From Artemisia argyi (taxonomy: Eukaryota; Streptophyta; Magnoliopsida; Asterales; Asteraceae): a stretch of 64,000 nucleotides of DNA. Below, piece by piece: positions 14,468-26,439 of this stretch (the first letter of the stretch is position 1; each line of letters begins with the position of its first letter). The notes under the pieces were generated by a model that saw only the letters and a list, made by a program, of their open reading frames with translations, had not been told where the DNA came from and did no database searches. The position numbers were made by a program, and so were the translations under genes. Location: the NCBI GenBank assembly GCA_030686995.1, contig CM060693.1:114213728-114277727 (forward strand), given 5' to 3'.

Positions 14468-16570
14468 TCAATTATGTTTTAAAAACTTTTCCAGATCATC
14501 TGGAGTCAAACATCGCATACCAATTTGGTGAACTAGACTAGCAAACCTTGATGGTGCTAAGGATTTGGTAAGTAAGTCCGCCAATTGGTACTCAGTTCCA
14601 ACAAAATATAATTCAACTGTACCCTTTTCAACATGCTCTTTGATGAAATGATATCGGAGATCAATGTGTTTTGATTTGCAGTGATGAACTGTGTTGCAGG
14701 AAATAGCAATGGCACTTTTGGAATCACAGTAGATCGGAATCTTGTTGAACAGGTAGCCATAATCCTTAAGTTGTGATCTCATCTAGATGACTTGAGCACA
14801 ACAAGCAGACATAGCTATATATTCAGATTCTGTTGACGACAGTGATGTGCAGTCCTACTTCTTTGATTGCCATGACACAAGTTTATCTCCGAGAAACTGT
14901 AGTCCACCAGATGTACTTTTGCGTGTGTCTAAACATCCTGCATGATCAGCATCTGAAAAAGCAATTAGTTCAAAACCAGAATCCTTCGGATACCAGATTC
15001 CCAAGTTAATGGTTCCCTTAATGTATCGAAGGATTCTTTTAACCTCATTGAGGTGTTTTTCAGTTGGTTTGGACTGATAACGAGAGCACATATAGACAAC
15101 AAATATTATATCAGGTCTACTAGCTGTGAGATACATGAGTGATCCAATCATACTTCGGTATTTGGTAGGGTCAACAGGTGTCCCATGTAAGTCAGCATCT
15201 AGTTTTGTGGTATAGCCAATTGGTGTATTGTAGGTATCACAACTCATCATTCCATGTTTCTTTAAAATTTCAAGAGCATATTTGGACTGATTTATAAAAA
15301 TTCCACAGGGTGATTGATGAACTTGTAGTCCTAGAAAGAACGAAAGTTCACCCATCATGGACATTTCAAAATTATCTTTCATTAATTTTGCAAAATCATT
15401 AGAGAAACTTCTTTTTGTTGAAGCAAAAATAATGTCATCGACATAGATTTGAACAACAAGTAAGTCCTCCCCGTATGTTTTTGTAAAAAATGTTGGGTCC
15501 ACTGAACCTTTAGAAAATTTATTGGTTAGCAAGAAAGTAGACAGTTTGTCATACCACGCCCGTGGGGCTTGCTTAAGTCCGTAGAGTGCCTTCTTGAGTC
15601 GGTAAACGTGATTAGGACGCTCAGGATCAACGAAGCCGTCTGGTTGGCTTACATAAACTTCTTCACGGAGTTCTCCATTAAGAAATGCTGTTTTCACATC
15701 CATTTGGTAAACAACCATGTTCCTGTGTGCAACATAGGCCAAAAAGATCCGAACAGCTTCATGTCTAGCCACTGGAGCAAAGGATTCTGCAAAATCAAGT
15801 CCTTCTAGTTGGGAGTATCCTTTCGCTACCAGGCGTGATTTGTTACGTATGACTGTGCCTTCTGCATCTAGCTTATTTTTCCAAATCCATTTTAACCCGA
15901 TGACAAAGACTCCGTCAGGTCTTTCAACTAATTCCCAGACTTCTAATCGAATGAACTGTTGAAATTCCTCTTGCATAGATTCAATCCAGTTGTCATAAGT
16001 CATTGCTTCTTTAATGTTCTTAGGTTCTTCATGACAAACTGTGAGTGCATAAATACAAGTTTCTCCATCAGTGTGAAGTCGTTGTCTTGTCATAACAGGT
16101 GCATCTGGATGGCCAATAATATGAACTAGTGGATGGTCTCGAGTCCATTTGTGTGTCGAAGGGTGTAGTTGATAAGTATCTCGCATGTTAGCAGGATCCA
16201 AATTGCGTGTAGACGACTCAGCTATATCAGGAAAGGTAGGAGCCGGTGCAAACGGGTTAAAGAACGCATCAGGATCATGCTTTGCGGGTTGTGGAACTGA
16301 TTGTGGTGTAGGATCTTCAGCTGAATGTCGGGATTGTTGAGTTGTAATAACTTCACACATTCTGTCAAACCAGTGAGGTTGTTTGGAGGAAAACTGAGTG
16401 TTTTGTTGAGACATTTGATATGGTTGTTGTTGAGGAATGATTTGATGTTGTTGCATCATGAGATATTGTGGTTGTGGATTAAACGGTTGTTGATACGATT
16501 GTTGCGGTTGTTGATACGATTGTTGCAAAGGATGAGGATGAGAATAGAAGTAATTGGGTGGTTGAGACAT
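14468..16570 (-). pseudogene. Copia RT-RNase H polyprotein remnant
   Basis: One frame from an ATG at 16570 to a stop at 14468, interrupted by in-frame TAG codons just before 14855 and before 14782. Residues 1-75 are Gln/Pro-rich (repeated QQSYQQP). A pre-RT linker with [12 protein letters not shown] follows, then RT_2-type reverse transcriptase ([41 protein letters not shown]) with catalytic YVDD at 15434-15445. RNase H has [13 protein letters not shown] and YCDSKSAI. The protein would copy element RNA into cDNA in the capsid. Gag, protease and integrase, normally upstream in the same frame, are absent; the Gln-rich start may be what remains after a deletion. The RT active site itself looks intact. 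Confidence 0.9.
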
Positions 16571-17239
16571 CTTTCGTGATTATGGTAAACTTAGATCGTT
16601 AAAGATAAATAAAGGTTGTAATTAGATTTGAAAAACTAGATATCAAACTCGGTATGTTCAGATGATGTTTCAAACTCGGTATGTTCTGATTTGTTTCAAA
16701 CTCGGTATGATCATATAAGTTGTCAAACTCGGTATGTTCAGATAAGCATCCAAACTCGATAAGTCCTGATATAACTCAAACTCGGTAGTTAAAGATAACT
16801 ATCAAACTCGGTAAGTAAGATGAATATCAAACTCAAACTCGGTATCTTGATGAAATTTGAGCAGAGTTTCCCCTAGTAGGTTGCCACAAAGAACCTAACT
16901 CAATAAACGATTAGGTAAAAGGCTAACTCGCCAAAGTCCAAACTCGATAAGAAACCCCTAACTCGATATGACTTAATAATCCTAACTCGATAAGAAACCC
17001 CTAACTCGATATAAATCTCTAACTCGCTAGGACAGAAATTTCTAACTCGCAAAAAATTAATGCCTAACTCGCAAGAAAATTACAAACTCGCTAAGTAAAA
17101 AAAAAAGGCAAACTCGATAGAACCAAAAAAAATTCAAACTCGACAGAAAGGCGATGAACAGTAACCGAATCTTAAGAATATCACTTTGAAACCTAGTTTT
17201 TCTACCAAATCAAACCTAAATCAACCTATATTATCTCTT
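16571..17239. repeat. Interspersed AACTCGATA/AACTCGGTA repeat block 2
   Basis: Between the PBS and the RT ORF. About 20 copies of AAACTCGGTATG, AACTCGATAAG or TAACTCGCAA cores occur with variable spacers, chiefly 16640-17145. It belongs to the same motif family as block 1, but with a GGTA variant dominating the left half. No gag coding is visible here. Confidence 0.85.
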
Positions 17240-17255
17240 GGCGAATGATACCACT
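17240..17255 (-). promoter_or_regulatory. Primer binding site of the copia element
   Basis: On the minus strand, two bases after the 5' LTR, the sequence reads TGGTATCATTCGCC. The first eight bases match the complement of the plant initiator-Met tRNA 3' end (TGGTATCA); the rest diverges. Confidence 0.75.
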
Positions 17256-17601
17256 TGTTAGGTCACCATTTTACAACATAATCACTTAGAGATCTAGAGA
17301 GAGAAAGTAAGTAGAGAGAGAGAGTGGAAGGAACACCTAATATGATAATAAGAGACTAATGATATTACTAGTGAACCAACCAACCTCAAATGAGGTTATA
17401 CAATACTATTTATAGGTAAGGATTAGGGCTTCACCACACTTAGACAATATTACATACTTAGCCCTTAGACTTTATCCAAACCTATAAACTAAGCATAAAA
17501 CTTTATAAAACTTATAAAATAACTAACGTGTTAACTAAATAATGCAACCTATAACAAAATTCAATGACCGACACTTGAAATAATAAAGTCTATTCCCAAC
17601 A
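17256..17601 (-). repeat. 5' LTR of the copia element
   Basis: 346 bp, TG...CA termini, TATA motif on the minus strand at 17406-17415 (CTATAAATAG), followed on the right by TSD TAAAT. Near-identity to the 3' LTR suggests a fairly recent insertion despite the many breaks in its ORFs. Confidence 0.95.
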
Positions 17602-17836
17602 TAAATATTCCGTAAGTTGCTATTCCCGTTAGATGTGCATTTCTATCGATCACAAGGGTATTCCAAGAAGCGAGTTTGGGTGTTTTCCTCATTGGTTTGG
17701 AAGGTTGGTTCATGCATTAGAGTTCAAGAATTGTGGAAATCGGGTTTTCTCATTCACTCACTTGGTTCTCTTTTGCATTCGATATTAGGTGATTTTTTTC
17801 CTCTTCCTTTTTGATTTCTAAGGTTCATTCACGTCT

Positions 17837-18200
17837 AAAATTGTTATGTTACAAGATAGGAGGATCGAATGGGTGTATATAAGAGTTATACGCAAATTTT
17901 GGTTCACATGAAATCATAAAACATATAATCTTGAATTTGTGTGTGTTGTATGGAATTAATGGGTTTTGATCTTGAGTGATTCATATGAGATGTTTGAATA
18001 TGTATTTTTGATGAGTTAAAATTGTTATGTTACAAGATAGTAGGATCGAATGGGTGTATATAAGAGTTATACGCAAATTTTGGTTCACATGAAATCATAA
18101 AACATATAATCTTGAATTTGTGTGTGTTGTATGGAATTAATGGGTTTTGATCTTGAATGATTCATATGAGATGTTTGAATATGTGTTTTTGATGAGTTAA
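17837..18200. repeat. 181 bp tandem duplication
   Basis: Two adjacent near-identical copies (17837-18017 and 18018-18200 approximately), each starting AAAATTGTTATGTTACAAGA, with only a few differences. Confidence 0.9.
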
Positions 18201-19484
18201 TTCTGTAAATAATATGTATATTGATCACATAATTAATTGTATTAAAAAGGGATATAGAATTAGGGTTTATGTTATTGTTTGAATTGGGACTGAATGGATA
18301 GTCGAAATGGTTTGGTTCACAAAACGAGTTTGGTAAAGGTTTAATTCGTAATTTTTGTTTGTAAAATCAGTTTAGGGTCTTAGTTAAGTGTTCCAATTGG
18401 TTTGGATGGATTTGAACTTGAATTGGTCCTTTTTTTGAATTTTATGAGACGATATGTCAAAACTGTGTTTGCAGAATTTGATTTCAGTTGTGGCTTATGA
18501 TTTTTCATGTTCAAACCATAGAGATTAGGAGCTCTCCTTTTACAGACATGATATACGGGTTTTGTGTGACTTCCTGGAATTTTTGTAGAATTTTCTGAAG
18601 GGTTGAAGTTAGGTTGTTAATTAGAAACTTTCGAGGTGTTTCTGAAGACCCGAATCTGGGTATATGAACATAAACGATTTTTGAAACAGGATTTGTAAGT
18701 GGCAATAAAATCTGCAAAAATTCAAGTAGACTCTTAAGATGTGTATGCTTCTGTAATATTTTTGGTGAATTTTATTTTGGATATCTGGTACACTTTGTAA
18801 ATTCGTTTAATGGGATAAAGATTATTATAAAAACTAGTTAATTAAAAGGTGTATGTAACTTATGTGTTTTATGTGCTAAATGGAGTGTTTGGTGTCATAG
18901 TCCATGTTCTTGTATTATTGGTGTCTTCTTTATGTCTTGGGATTCATATGTTAGCTAACTTAATCTAAGTGTTAACCTCGAGCCGTGGAGACCTAACTAA
19001 TGTTTATGAAACCCTAAAACATTTGAAAACCATAAATTACATCATAAAACCCTAAATGCCTTTAATCAACCCTAAACCATGATCATTAACTTAATCATTA
19101 ACCATTTATTATATTTGTCTTATTATAAACCCTAAATGACATAAGTTAAGTTTTACCCTAGCTTCTAAATACGGAAACCTGCTATTTTTGGAAACCTGTT
19201 AAAAATAGAAGTTACTTAAAATGGCTAAGTTACTTAAAGTTGAAACTTACTATAAATAGAAAGTTACTATTTTTGGAAAGTTACTAAAAATGGAAAGCAT
19301 ACGATAATGAGTAATCTAATTCAATATGAACGTTAACTAATACTTGGTATGTAATTCGTATAGGTTTCATGAAGCGGGAGTAATTCGTTTCGTATTCATT
19401 CGTGTGACTTTCTCTTTGGTTTTCTTTTGGTTAAGGTACAGATATTCTGACCTTCTCACGGGTTTCTCATGAACTCTCCCTAAC

Positions 19485-19870
19485 TCCTAAATCTTTTGAA
19501 CCTTTGCTATGAATCCTTTAATTTAAACCTTTGCTATGTATCCCATGATTTGAACCTTTGTAATGAACCATCTCATATGAACCCTCTGATATGAACTCTT
19601 TGCTATGAACCCTTTTGACATGAACCTTATGCGATGTTACATTTGAACCTTTGATATGAACCCTATGCGATAATACATTTGATATGAACTTTGACATGAC
19701 ACATTGGGTACAAGACATTTGATATGAACCTTTGCTACGTTACATTTTCTATGACACTTTGGTATGGACCCCGGGATATGGGAATTTGATATGATACTTA
19801 TGATATGAACCTTTGATTTGAATCATATGATATACAACTATGACTTGAACCATTTGATATGACCTTGATA
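19485..19870. repeat. Degenerate short repeats with ATATGAACC core
   Basis: Some 15-20 imperfect copies of GATATGAACC(T)TTG-like units at a loose spacing of 20-25 bases. Likely an internally expanded LTR region. Confidence 0.75.
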
Positions 19871-20768
19871 CCATTTGACCTCACCTTACCACCAGTTTGA
19901 TACTACGAGTCACTTTTTTTGCTAGCCATGAAGGTAACATGGCCATGTCATTGATGCACCGGTGGCATGACTCTAAGGTAGGAGAGTGATGACCTATCCC
20001 GTCCCATTATTTGATTTGTTACGGAGATGAAGTTATTTGGCTGTTGGGGCACATGGATGCATCTTAGATTTGATTTGATTTGTATATGATTTGATATGTA
20101 TTTTGTGACTGATGGTGTGTGCGATACACGTCTTTCACAACATTTGGGAGCTAGCTACTCCACCTATTTGAGGACTCCCCTCTTAATGCATTTGGTATTT
20201 CGAGGTCTCCCCACCGAATACATGACTGAAGACATTATGATATGATTTGATTTGATTTGGGCTCGTGGTGGATTACTGACTTAACCCTTTGACCTTTATA
20301 CTTATACCTGTAAACCTTCATACCTTTGTACTTTTGTTCATATTCCTTATGCTTCTATCATATTATGCCTCATGTTATTCCTAATGCACCATATATCATT
20401 TCTTATTGCTTTGTTATCTTCATATCTGTTCACTGAGCTTTCGTAGCTCAGCCGCATTTTCCTTTTCCTGCGGCAGGTATCTAAGCTAGGAGTTAGGATT
20501 TGCTTGGGTTTGAGAGTAGAGCTTGTGTGGAGACTTGACCTTAGTCATCTTAGATGGATTATGTTATTGTTATGCCATTGTTAGGCATTTGATTTTGTTT
20601 ATGTATTTCTTTGTTTTCATTTTCTTTGTACTTATGTACCTTGGTATAAGTCTTGTAGACTTATTTCCTTTGGTTATTTATGCTTAAGACTTCTGGTATT
20701 TATTTATGTTTGCTTTGATACGACACCATAATGTGACACTTTTACCCTTATCGGGTCGGGGTGTTACA

Positions 20769-21371
20769 TTATCAGTTAAGTTAAGCAATACTCTTTTTAA
20801 ACTACTGTTACATGTACGAGTGCAGACAATACTATGTTGATAAGAAGTAACCCGATGCTGTATGCTTCCACAATAAACTGTTTGATTTTCTCCAGTATTT
20901 GATGATATGCCAATATTACATATTATTTGTCTGATTAAATAGTCATTGCATGGATATACCATTGCTTTCCCCATGACAATCATTTTTACTCATTCTGTCA
21001 TGTAGCATTCCTTAACTAAGGAATCAACTACATCAGTAGTACTATTTCACATGGATTATTTTAACAACTTAAATCCAGAAGTTACTTCATTTTTCTCATT
21101 ATATATCATGTGCAGTTTTGTATCAATCATATACAAGTCATGTTGGCATATAACTTATATAAAGCTTCTCACTTTTTTGACTCGATTACATACAACAACA
21201 CCGGTTTAACATACACGACTAGTTTGTATGCATCTCTTGTTATAGGGACCGGTGTTTTCTTGAAAACCAGTATTTATTTTACCCATCCCCGCTATCTTTA
21301 TTGTATAGAGACTGGTGTTTTCATAACTGGTCTTTATTAGGGGGTGTTTATAATTTTTTTTTGTAGTAGTG
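20769..21371 (+). mobile_element. CACTA transposon terminal fragment (first)
   Basis: The right end TTTTTTGTAGTAGTG is the reverse complement of a CACTACTACAAAAAA terminal inverted repeat. Just inside are paired subterminal motifs (GACCGGTGTTTTC, GAAAACCAGT, GACTGGTGTTTTC) typical of En/Spm-like elements. The matching left TIR was not found; the left side stops at the LTR end at 20768. Adjacent TAT could be the 3 bp target duplication. Confidence 0.65.
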
Positions 21372-21392
21372 TATTATGGTGTGTAATAAAAC

Positions 21393-22455
21393 TTAACTGG
21401 CAAGCTATTAGTGAGAAGAAGAAGGAGTTCCATTCGAAATCCATTGAGCCTCACGTGTTGGGGACCAAATCTTTCGCTAGGCTAGCTCATGAAGAGGTGA
21501 TGCTATTTTTTTTGTTTTAATATTATATATAGTAATTGCATTGAATTTGTTAAATGACGAATCATATGCATGATATTGCAGAAAAAGAAAGCAGGCGTTC
21601 AACCAACACGTGTAAATCTATACATCATTAGTCGCACGAAAAAATGGAAGCATTGTCAATGAAACTGCTGCAAAAGTTATTGTATGTATATCTAATTCTT
21701 TTTCTTTCGACATATTTGTATTAGTATTTTTATGTACTAATTTTTTATCTTGAAAACCACATTTAGAATGAAATACATGTAATCGCCAATGATACCAGTA
21801 CAAGCACAAGTAATACAAACACAAGGATTGGGATTGTTGATTTGAGCAACGATGACTTTGCTAGAGTCAAAGGAAAAGAAAAAGGAGATTATACACGATG
21901 CGTAGGGCCAAATATTAGATTGCCTAGGTCCAAAAGATCTCGTGTTTCTCAAGTGCCCATGTTAAAGGCTCAAATCAATGAACTTGAAGTCGAAATGAAG
22001 GATCTGAAAGAAAGGCATGATAATGAAATGAAAGAAATGAAGGAAAAGCAACCGGCTATTTTACAATTTATGACAGAGTACAGAAATCATAATCCAGATA
22101 AGAATTTTTCAATTGTGTTGAATACTACAAACAAAGAGGTAATCATAAAGGAATTCGATATATTTATTAATTTTTGAACATATAATTTAGTGTTTCAATG
22201 ATAAATAATTGCAGGTTGCTAATGATTCTAGTAGTGTTCATAATCATGGTCCTTTTGGAAACTCAACATCAACTTGTGCAAGTCAAAATAAAAAATCCGG
22301 TGCTTACGTATTTTAACTCATTAGTTTTCAATTGTTTGCATTATTGACATGTTATGCGCTATTGACATAAAAAATAATTACACTTTCTTACTCAACAGCT
22401 AAAGCTGTTACATCTCCTGGGCCTTCTAATAAGATTACTCATCCCAAATTCGAAT
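21393..22455 (+). pseudogene. Ptta/En/Spm-type plant transposase-associated protein, 3' part
   Basis: Coding pieces, read by translation and splice-like GT...AG borders: about 21393-21496 (SIEPHVLGTKSFARLAHEE), 21582-21675 (GVQPTRVNLYIISRTK), 21765-22137 and 22216 onward, ending SPGPSNKITHPKFE near 22455. The second piece is frameshifted by one extra A in an A6 run near 21638; on the other side the reading resumes as GSIVNETAAKVI. Next come DDFARVKGKEKGDYTRCVG and a charged coiled-coil (QINELEVEMKDLKERHDNEM). This order matches the plant Ptta/En/Spm family associated with CACTA elements. The 5' part is absent, so it is a relic. Confidence 0.7.
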
Positions 22456-25165
22456 AAAGTTTTTGGAGGAGGACAGGCAAGTTTCTAATTTCAAAACAAA
22501 TCATCTATTTTCACAAGTTTAAGGCTAATATAGATCATTTTTTGTAGTGAGCTGATGAAACTTCATCAACAGTTTGTTAAGAGCGGTCTAATGTCGGAGA
22601 ATGAGTTTTGGTGTATTAGGAAGGTAAAACAGCGAGTGGGCTATTGTCGCCAGGTATGTCACTTTAGTAATCAGTTGGTCCTTTCTGTTTTGATGGGTCA
22701 ATACAAACTAGAGAGATTGGGGATAAGTCGTAAGCTAGTACCAAACCAGGCTGACTTCTAGTTAGACGGAACTGATGTCTAAAAATCCTACAAGAATGAA
22801 ATGACCCATGGCTTTCTCTACTGGAACATTTTAATCCAAGAACAAAATGTACTTGAATAATAATTCACTCCTACTCAGTATAAGAACAACAAAGGGATAG
22901 TCCACTTTTGGGAGGGGAGGACTCGCTCAGTTATACATGGGTATTACCAAAACTTAATGATTGCTTTGTTTGTCTGCTCGACTTAACTAAATGACTATTC
23001 TAGAATAATGTCACTTTAGTAGTGGGTTCTTATCTGATCAAAATAGTCACTTTAGTAATGGGTTAAGTTTTGATCAAAATTGTTTCATTGAACTGTCCAA
23101 TGACCCACTAAAGCACACATGAAACCCGCTTATCCCCTGTTCAAAGAGGAGTGGAATTCTTATCTTAATTACTACCTTATAAACATACATGAAACCTGCT
23201 TATCCCCTGTTCACATGAACCAAAATGAATTTTCCTAATAATTATCTTAGGGGATGCTTGAATCGGACTCACTATACCTTGATGAACATTGCTATGAAAG
23301 TATGAACACTGATAGTAAAACACCAAGGTTAAAATAGGAAAGTTTTATAACTTGATGAGCATTGATCAAACTTAATTACTACCTTATAAACATAGAATGA
23401 TTTCTTTGAAAATTTATTAGCAAACAAAAATAAGTGTTTGCTCATTGATAAATGACAATTGTATCATCTGTTTTCATTACTTTTGTCAACCAATTAATAC
23501 CATTTTCAAAGTAAAGTGACTCAAGTCTTGACAGTTTTTGTATAGACAGTATTACTTGTATGTTATTGGGAGACAATGTAAAACCTAAAACAAATCTGTT
23601 TGACAATTTAAAATCAAATAAAATAGTTGTTTTGTCATTATATTATAAAGTTATTCCTTTGACAATTGTATCTTGTTCTTTTAACGCTCTTGTCCGCTAA
23701 TGCCATTTTCAAACCAAGTGACTGAATAGTTTGTTTTGTAACAAATAGTATAGCATTATGTTATAGCCCATGAGTTGTTAACATACTGGAAGAAATTTCA
23801 TATTCAACAAAGCATTACAGATAAACAAAAGTTGCTTACCTTTCTGGATTGGCCTAAAATAATCATGAGTTTTACTGGTTTTGTGATTGTGTGATTGGTG
23901 TAGACGTTGAAGGGACTCAAGAGAGAGGATGCTTTACTACTTAGGAAATTTGGAATTCAATTTAAGGGGGACTTTGAAAATGCATAACCTGCTGGGGCAA
24001 GGCTAGTATAATTTAGTTTGAATGGGTTAGTTTAGCATAAACAATTAGTACATGTCAGTTTAGAAACAATTACAGGTTTATACTAAAAGTGACCCATATC
24101 ATGCTATTAGATTTAATAGGTCAGTTTAGTACGGGCGAGTTTTAATCAAACATCACAATAATCAGGTCCAATTTGTTTGTTCAAACATATGAGATTTTTC
24201 TGTGTAAACATGTAATTGTTCCCATACATAAACCTGTAAAAGTGACCCATATCAAATTACAGGTTTATGCTAAAAGTGACCCATATCAAATTCTGGAACT
24301 TTATCTTTAAAGTAATAATTCCCATACATAAACCTATAATTGTTCTTTATGTTGTATTTGTTTGTTTTAGTCGATATGAAGTTGGCAAATACTTTTCGTT
24401 TTTAATTTTTGATGTAACAGTTTGAGGAGTAAGATGAGGACAGTCGCCAGATGAGTCATGTCACGTGCAAATATGAAGATATTCATTTCCTGTAAATCGT
24501 AACCAGCAATAGATTTGTGTTTGATTCCTGGAAAATATTCATGTTTAGAACCTGGAAAATATTTGTTCTAACCTGGAAAATATGTGTTGTAGAACCAAGA
24601 AAATATTTGTGTTTTGAATATTTGATTACTGTTTTTAGAACCTGGAAAATATGTGTTTTGAATATGTTTTAAGATGAATATTTGTATAGTTGGTTCAGAC
24701 TGAATATGTTTTTAGCTTTCCCTTCACTTCTAAAGCTGCCTGTATAAGAAAACCTTAAAGTAGTATCATTTGGCGATACACAAAGTGTATTATTTATGAA
24801 TTAGCTTTACTTACTGATCATTTAGTCACTAAAAGTGAACCTTTGCTCATTGTTAGTTGTAAAAGAAAGTGGCCTAAACATTTTAAATAGGCTTTGGTGT
24901 AAAAGAGATTTGACACCTTTGCCTACTAAAAGAGAATAGTCACTAAAAATTTGACCATTTTACTTACTAATATTATGTAAGGATAGACTTTTAGTGATGG
25001 CTTCAGTAGTGACTATTTTCTTTTTAGTGGGAGTTGCCAAATATGAATCTGGCTTCCTCTTTCTCCGTAACAAGTCTTCTCACTTACGATCAACATCTTC
25101 TGGAGCCTTATTGAACGAATAGCTTTTAGTAACTCTTTTATCATCTTTTGCTCATACTTGAATTA
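22456..25165. other. Non-coding interior of the CACTA remnant
   Basis: No gene supported. Contains scattered repeats of GTCACTTTAGTAATGGGTT and AAAGTGACCCATATCA (22640-24300), and degenerate copies of AACCTGGAAAATATTTG at 24525-24660. The frame at 22555-22761 has no recognisable domain. Confidence 0.5.
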
Positions 25166-25649
25166 GTGAGCAAATGTCACAAATTTTGTAGTGTAGCCTC
25201 TATTAATCTTTACTAACCGTACATAAACGGTGTTATTACACACATTTCCTCAACCATTTGTTTGTTTCTTATATCTTCTCTCCAATCAACAAGAAATTAG
25301 TATGACAACAACCGACATAACACGAAAACAAAAGAAAGAAAATTTGATACGAAGATATACACACATAAGAATTTGAATGTTGAGATTATGCATGACCAAG
25401 TTGTTACTTAAATTATAAAATAATATCAAACACTTTTAAAAATCAAACGGTTCTGTATGCAAATAGAAATGCGTATCCAATACAAACTTTTATAGGATGA
25501 AATATACAATATTAATCACACCATCTTGATTCATCAAAAATTAACATGAATTTCTGAACAAATGAACAATGCTAAAACATATTACAATCCATGGACACCA
25601 TCTCCCTCGCCAATAATAATCTAATTAGTTTATCTGGATCCAAGTCGTC

Positions 25650-26275
25650 CTATCCCAAACTTACCCCATATGTTGGCGTGAGTAGGGTTGCAGGTACCAC
25701 ATACCCACCACCATATTGGGGTTGTCCTGCATATGACGACAACCCTTGAGGAGGGTAAGGTGCTCGTGGATAACATGACACCCCCTGTTGTTGTATGGCA
25801 TATAAATTACCCGCAGGATAAGTTGTGTTCACCAACATTTGACAATTTCCGTTGTTAATATTATTGTCTATTTTTTGGTTCATGTTGTCCTTAAACTTAT
25901 GAGAAAAGGTTAGGGTACCTCTAGATTTTCCTCTAATTGAACGAACTTGGTATTCAACAATATGCTCTTCGGATTCAGAACCAGGAACATTATCAAGGAG
26001 TTCATGAATAGGGATCGATACCTCACCGATGATTCTGTCACCTAATAGACGTCTGCTATGAAGAATGAAGATGAGGGTGCTGTTTTGGATAAAAGCCTCA
26101 TTGATCGAAAACTTGATGCGGTGATTCCACCTAGGGTTTTTGTTACCTTTGGAAACATACGTCTTTTGTTTGGTCGTCGAGTCACCGTTGATTAGTGTAA
26201 CCTCAACGTAAACACCCACCTCATAAATAGATTCACATTTTTCAAGCCACTCGCCGAGACCACGGTGATGTCCAT
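25650..26275 (-). pseudogene. SRC2-like C2-domain protein gene, frameshifted
   Basis: The C2 reading starts at an ATG at 26275 (MDITVVSASGLKNVNLFM). It breaks near 26213-26223, where one base is missing compared with the paralogue at 28231. In the next frame it continues VYVEVTLINGDSTTKQKTYV, RWNHRIKFS, RRLLGDRIIGEVSIPIHELL and YQVRSIRGKSRGTL, then a Tyr/Pro/Gly/Gln-rich tail ending TYGVSLG. C2 plus such a tail is the layout of plant SRC2-type proteins, which bind membranes with calcium and act in stress responses. A longer open frame begins upstream at 26339, but its first 40 residues bear no resemblance to C2. A TATA-like motif lies about 150 bp upstream. Alternatives: a sequencing error at one base, or a true recent pseudogene. 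Confidence 0.75.
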
Positions 26276-26423
26276 TATTTCTCTTCGTTTGATCTTTCCT
26301 AATAATATTGCGATGTGATGTTAAAAGGAGACAAATCAATGTATGAATAGAATGAAAGAAATTTTGTTGGTGATTGCAAAGATAGGTTTATACTTTGTCA
26401 AATCACAGAAAAATAAAAGAACG

Positions 26424-26432
26424 CTTATATAT
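26424..26432 (-). promoter_or_regulatory. Possible TATA box of the minus-strand C2 gene
   Basis: ATATATAAG on the minus strand, about 150 bases before the C2 ATG at 26275. Position and sequence are plausible; no transcription start is known. Confidence 0.35.
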
Positions 26433-26439
26433 GAGGTTC

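Larger units (their letters stand above)
6309..17601 (-). mobile_element. Sirevirus-type Ty1/copia retrotransposon, internally deleted
   Basis: An 11.3 kb element with LTRs of 331 and 346 bp that begin TGTTAGGTCACC and end CCCAACA on the plus strand, and a 5 bp TSD TAAAT at 6304-6308 and 17602-17606. Transcription runs on the minus strand: the PBS abuts the right LTR and the polypurine tract abuts the left LTR. The interior holds, in minus order, a repeat block, an RT/RNase H ORF, a second repeat block and a large downstream ORF. No gag, zinc knuckle, protease or integrase motif is visible in the 0.7 kb between the 5' LTR and the RT ORF, so this copy cannot be autonomous. An additional ORF after pol, several PPT-like boxes and an iMet-type PBS fit the Sirevirus lineage. 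Confidence 0.9.
17607..20768 (+). mobile_element. LTR-like sequence ending in GGGGTGTTACA
   Basis: No gene. The right end TCGGGTCGGGGTGTTACA is a typical 3' end of plant Ty3/gypsy LTRs, here on the plus strand. Upstream lies a pre-terminal block (CACTGAGCTTTCGTAGCTC then CTGCGGCAGGTATCTAAGC) that matches, in reverse, the organisation near the left end of the chromovirus LTR. The 5' boundary and the TSD were not found, so a solo LTR or a truncated element are both possible. Confidence 0.5.
21372..25193 (+). mobile_element. CACTA transposon remnant carrying a Ptta-type gene (second)
   Basis: The right end at 25193 reads AAATTTTGTAGTG (TIR CACTACAAAATTT in reverse). Nearby copies of TTTGCTCA and TCACTAAAA motifs look like subterminal repeats. 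The decayed transposase-associated gene 21393-22455 lies inside. The left end is missing or displaced by the first CACTA fragment. Confidence 0.6.

Noticed and set aside
19000..19140. Several AACCCTAAA motifs
   Set aside because: Dispersed, not tandem; not a telomere or interstitial telomeric array.
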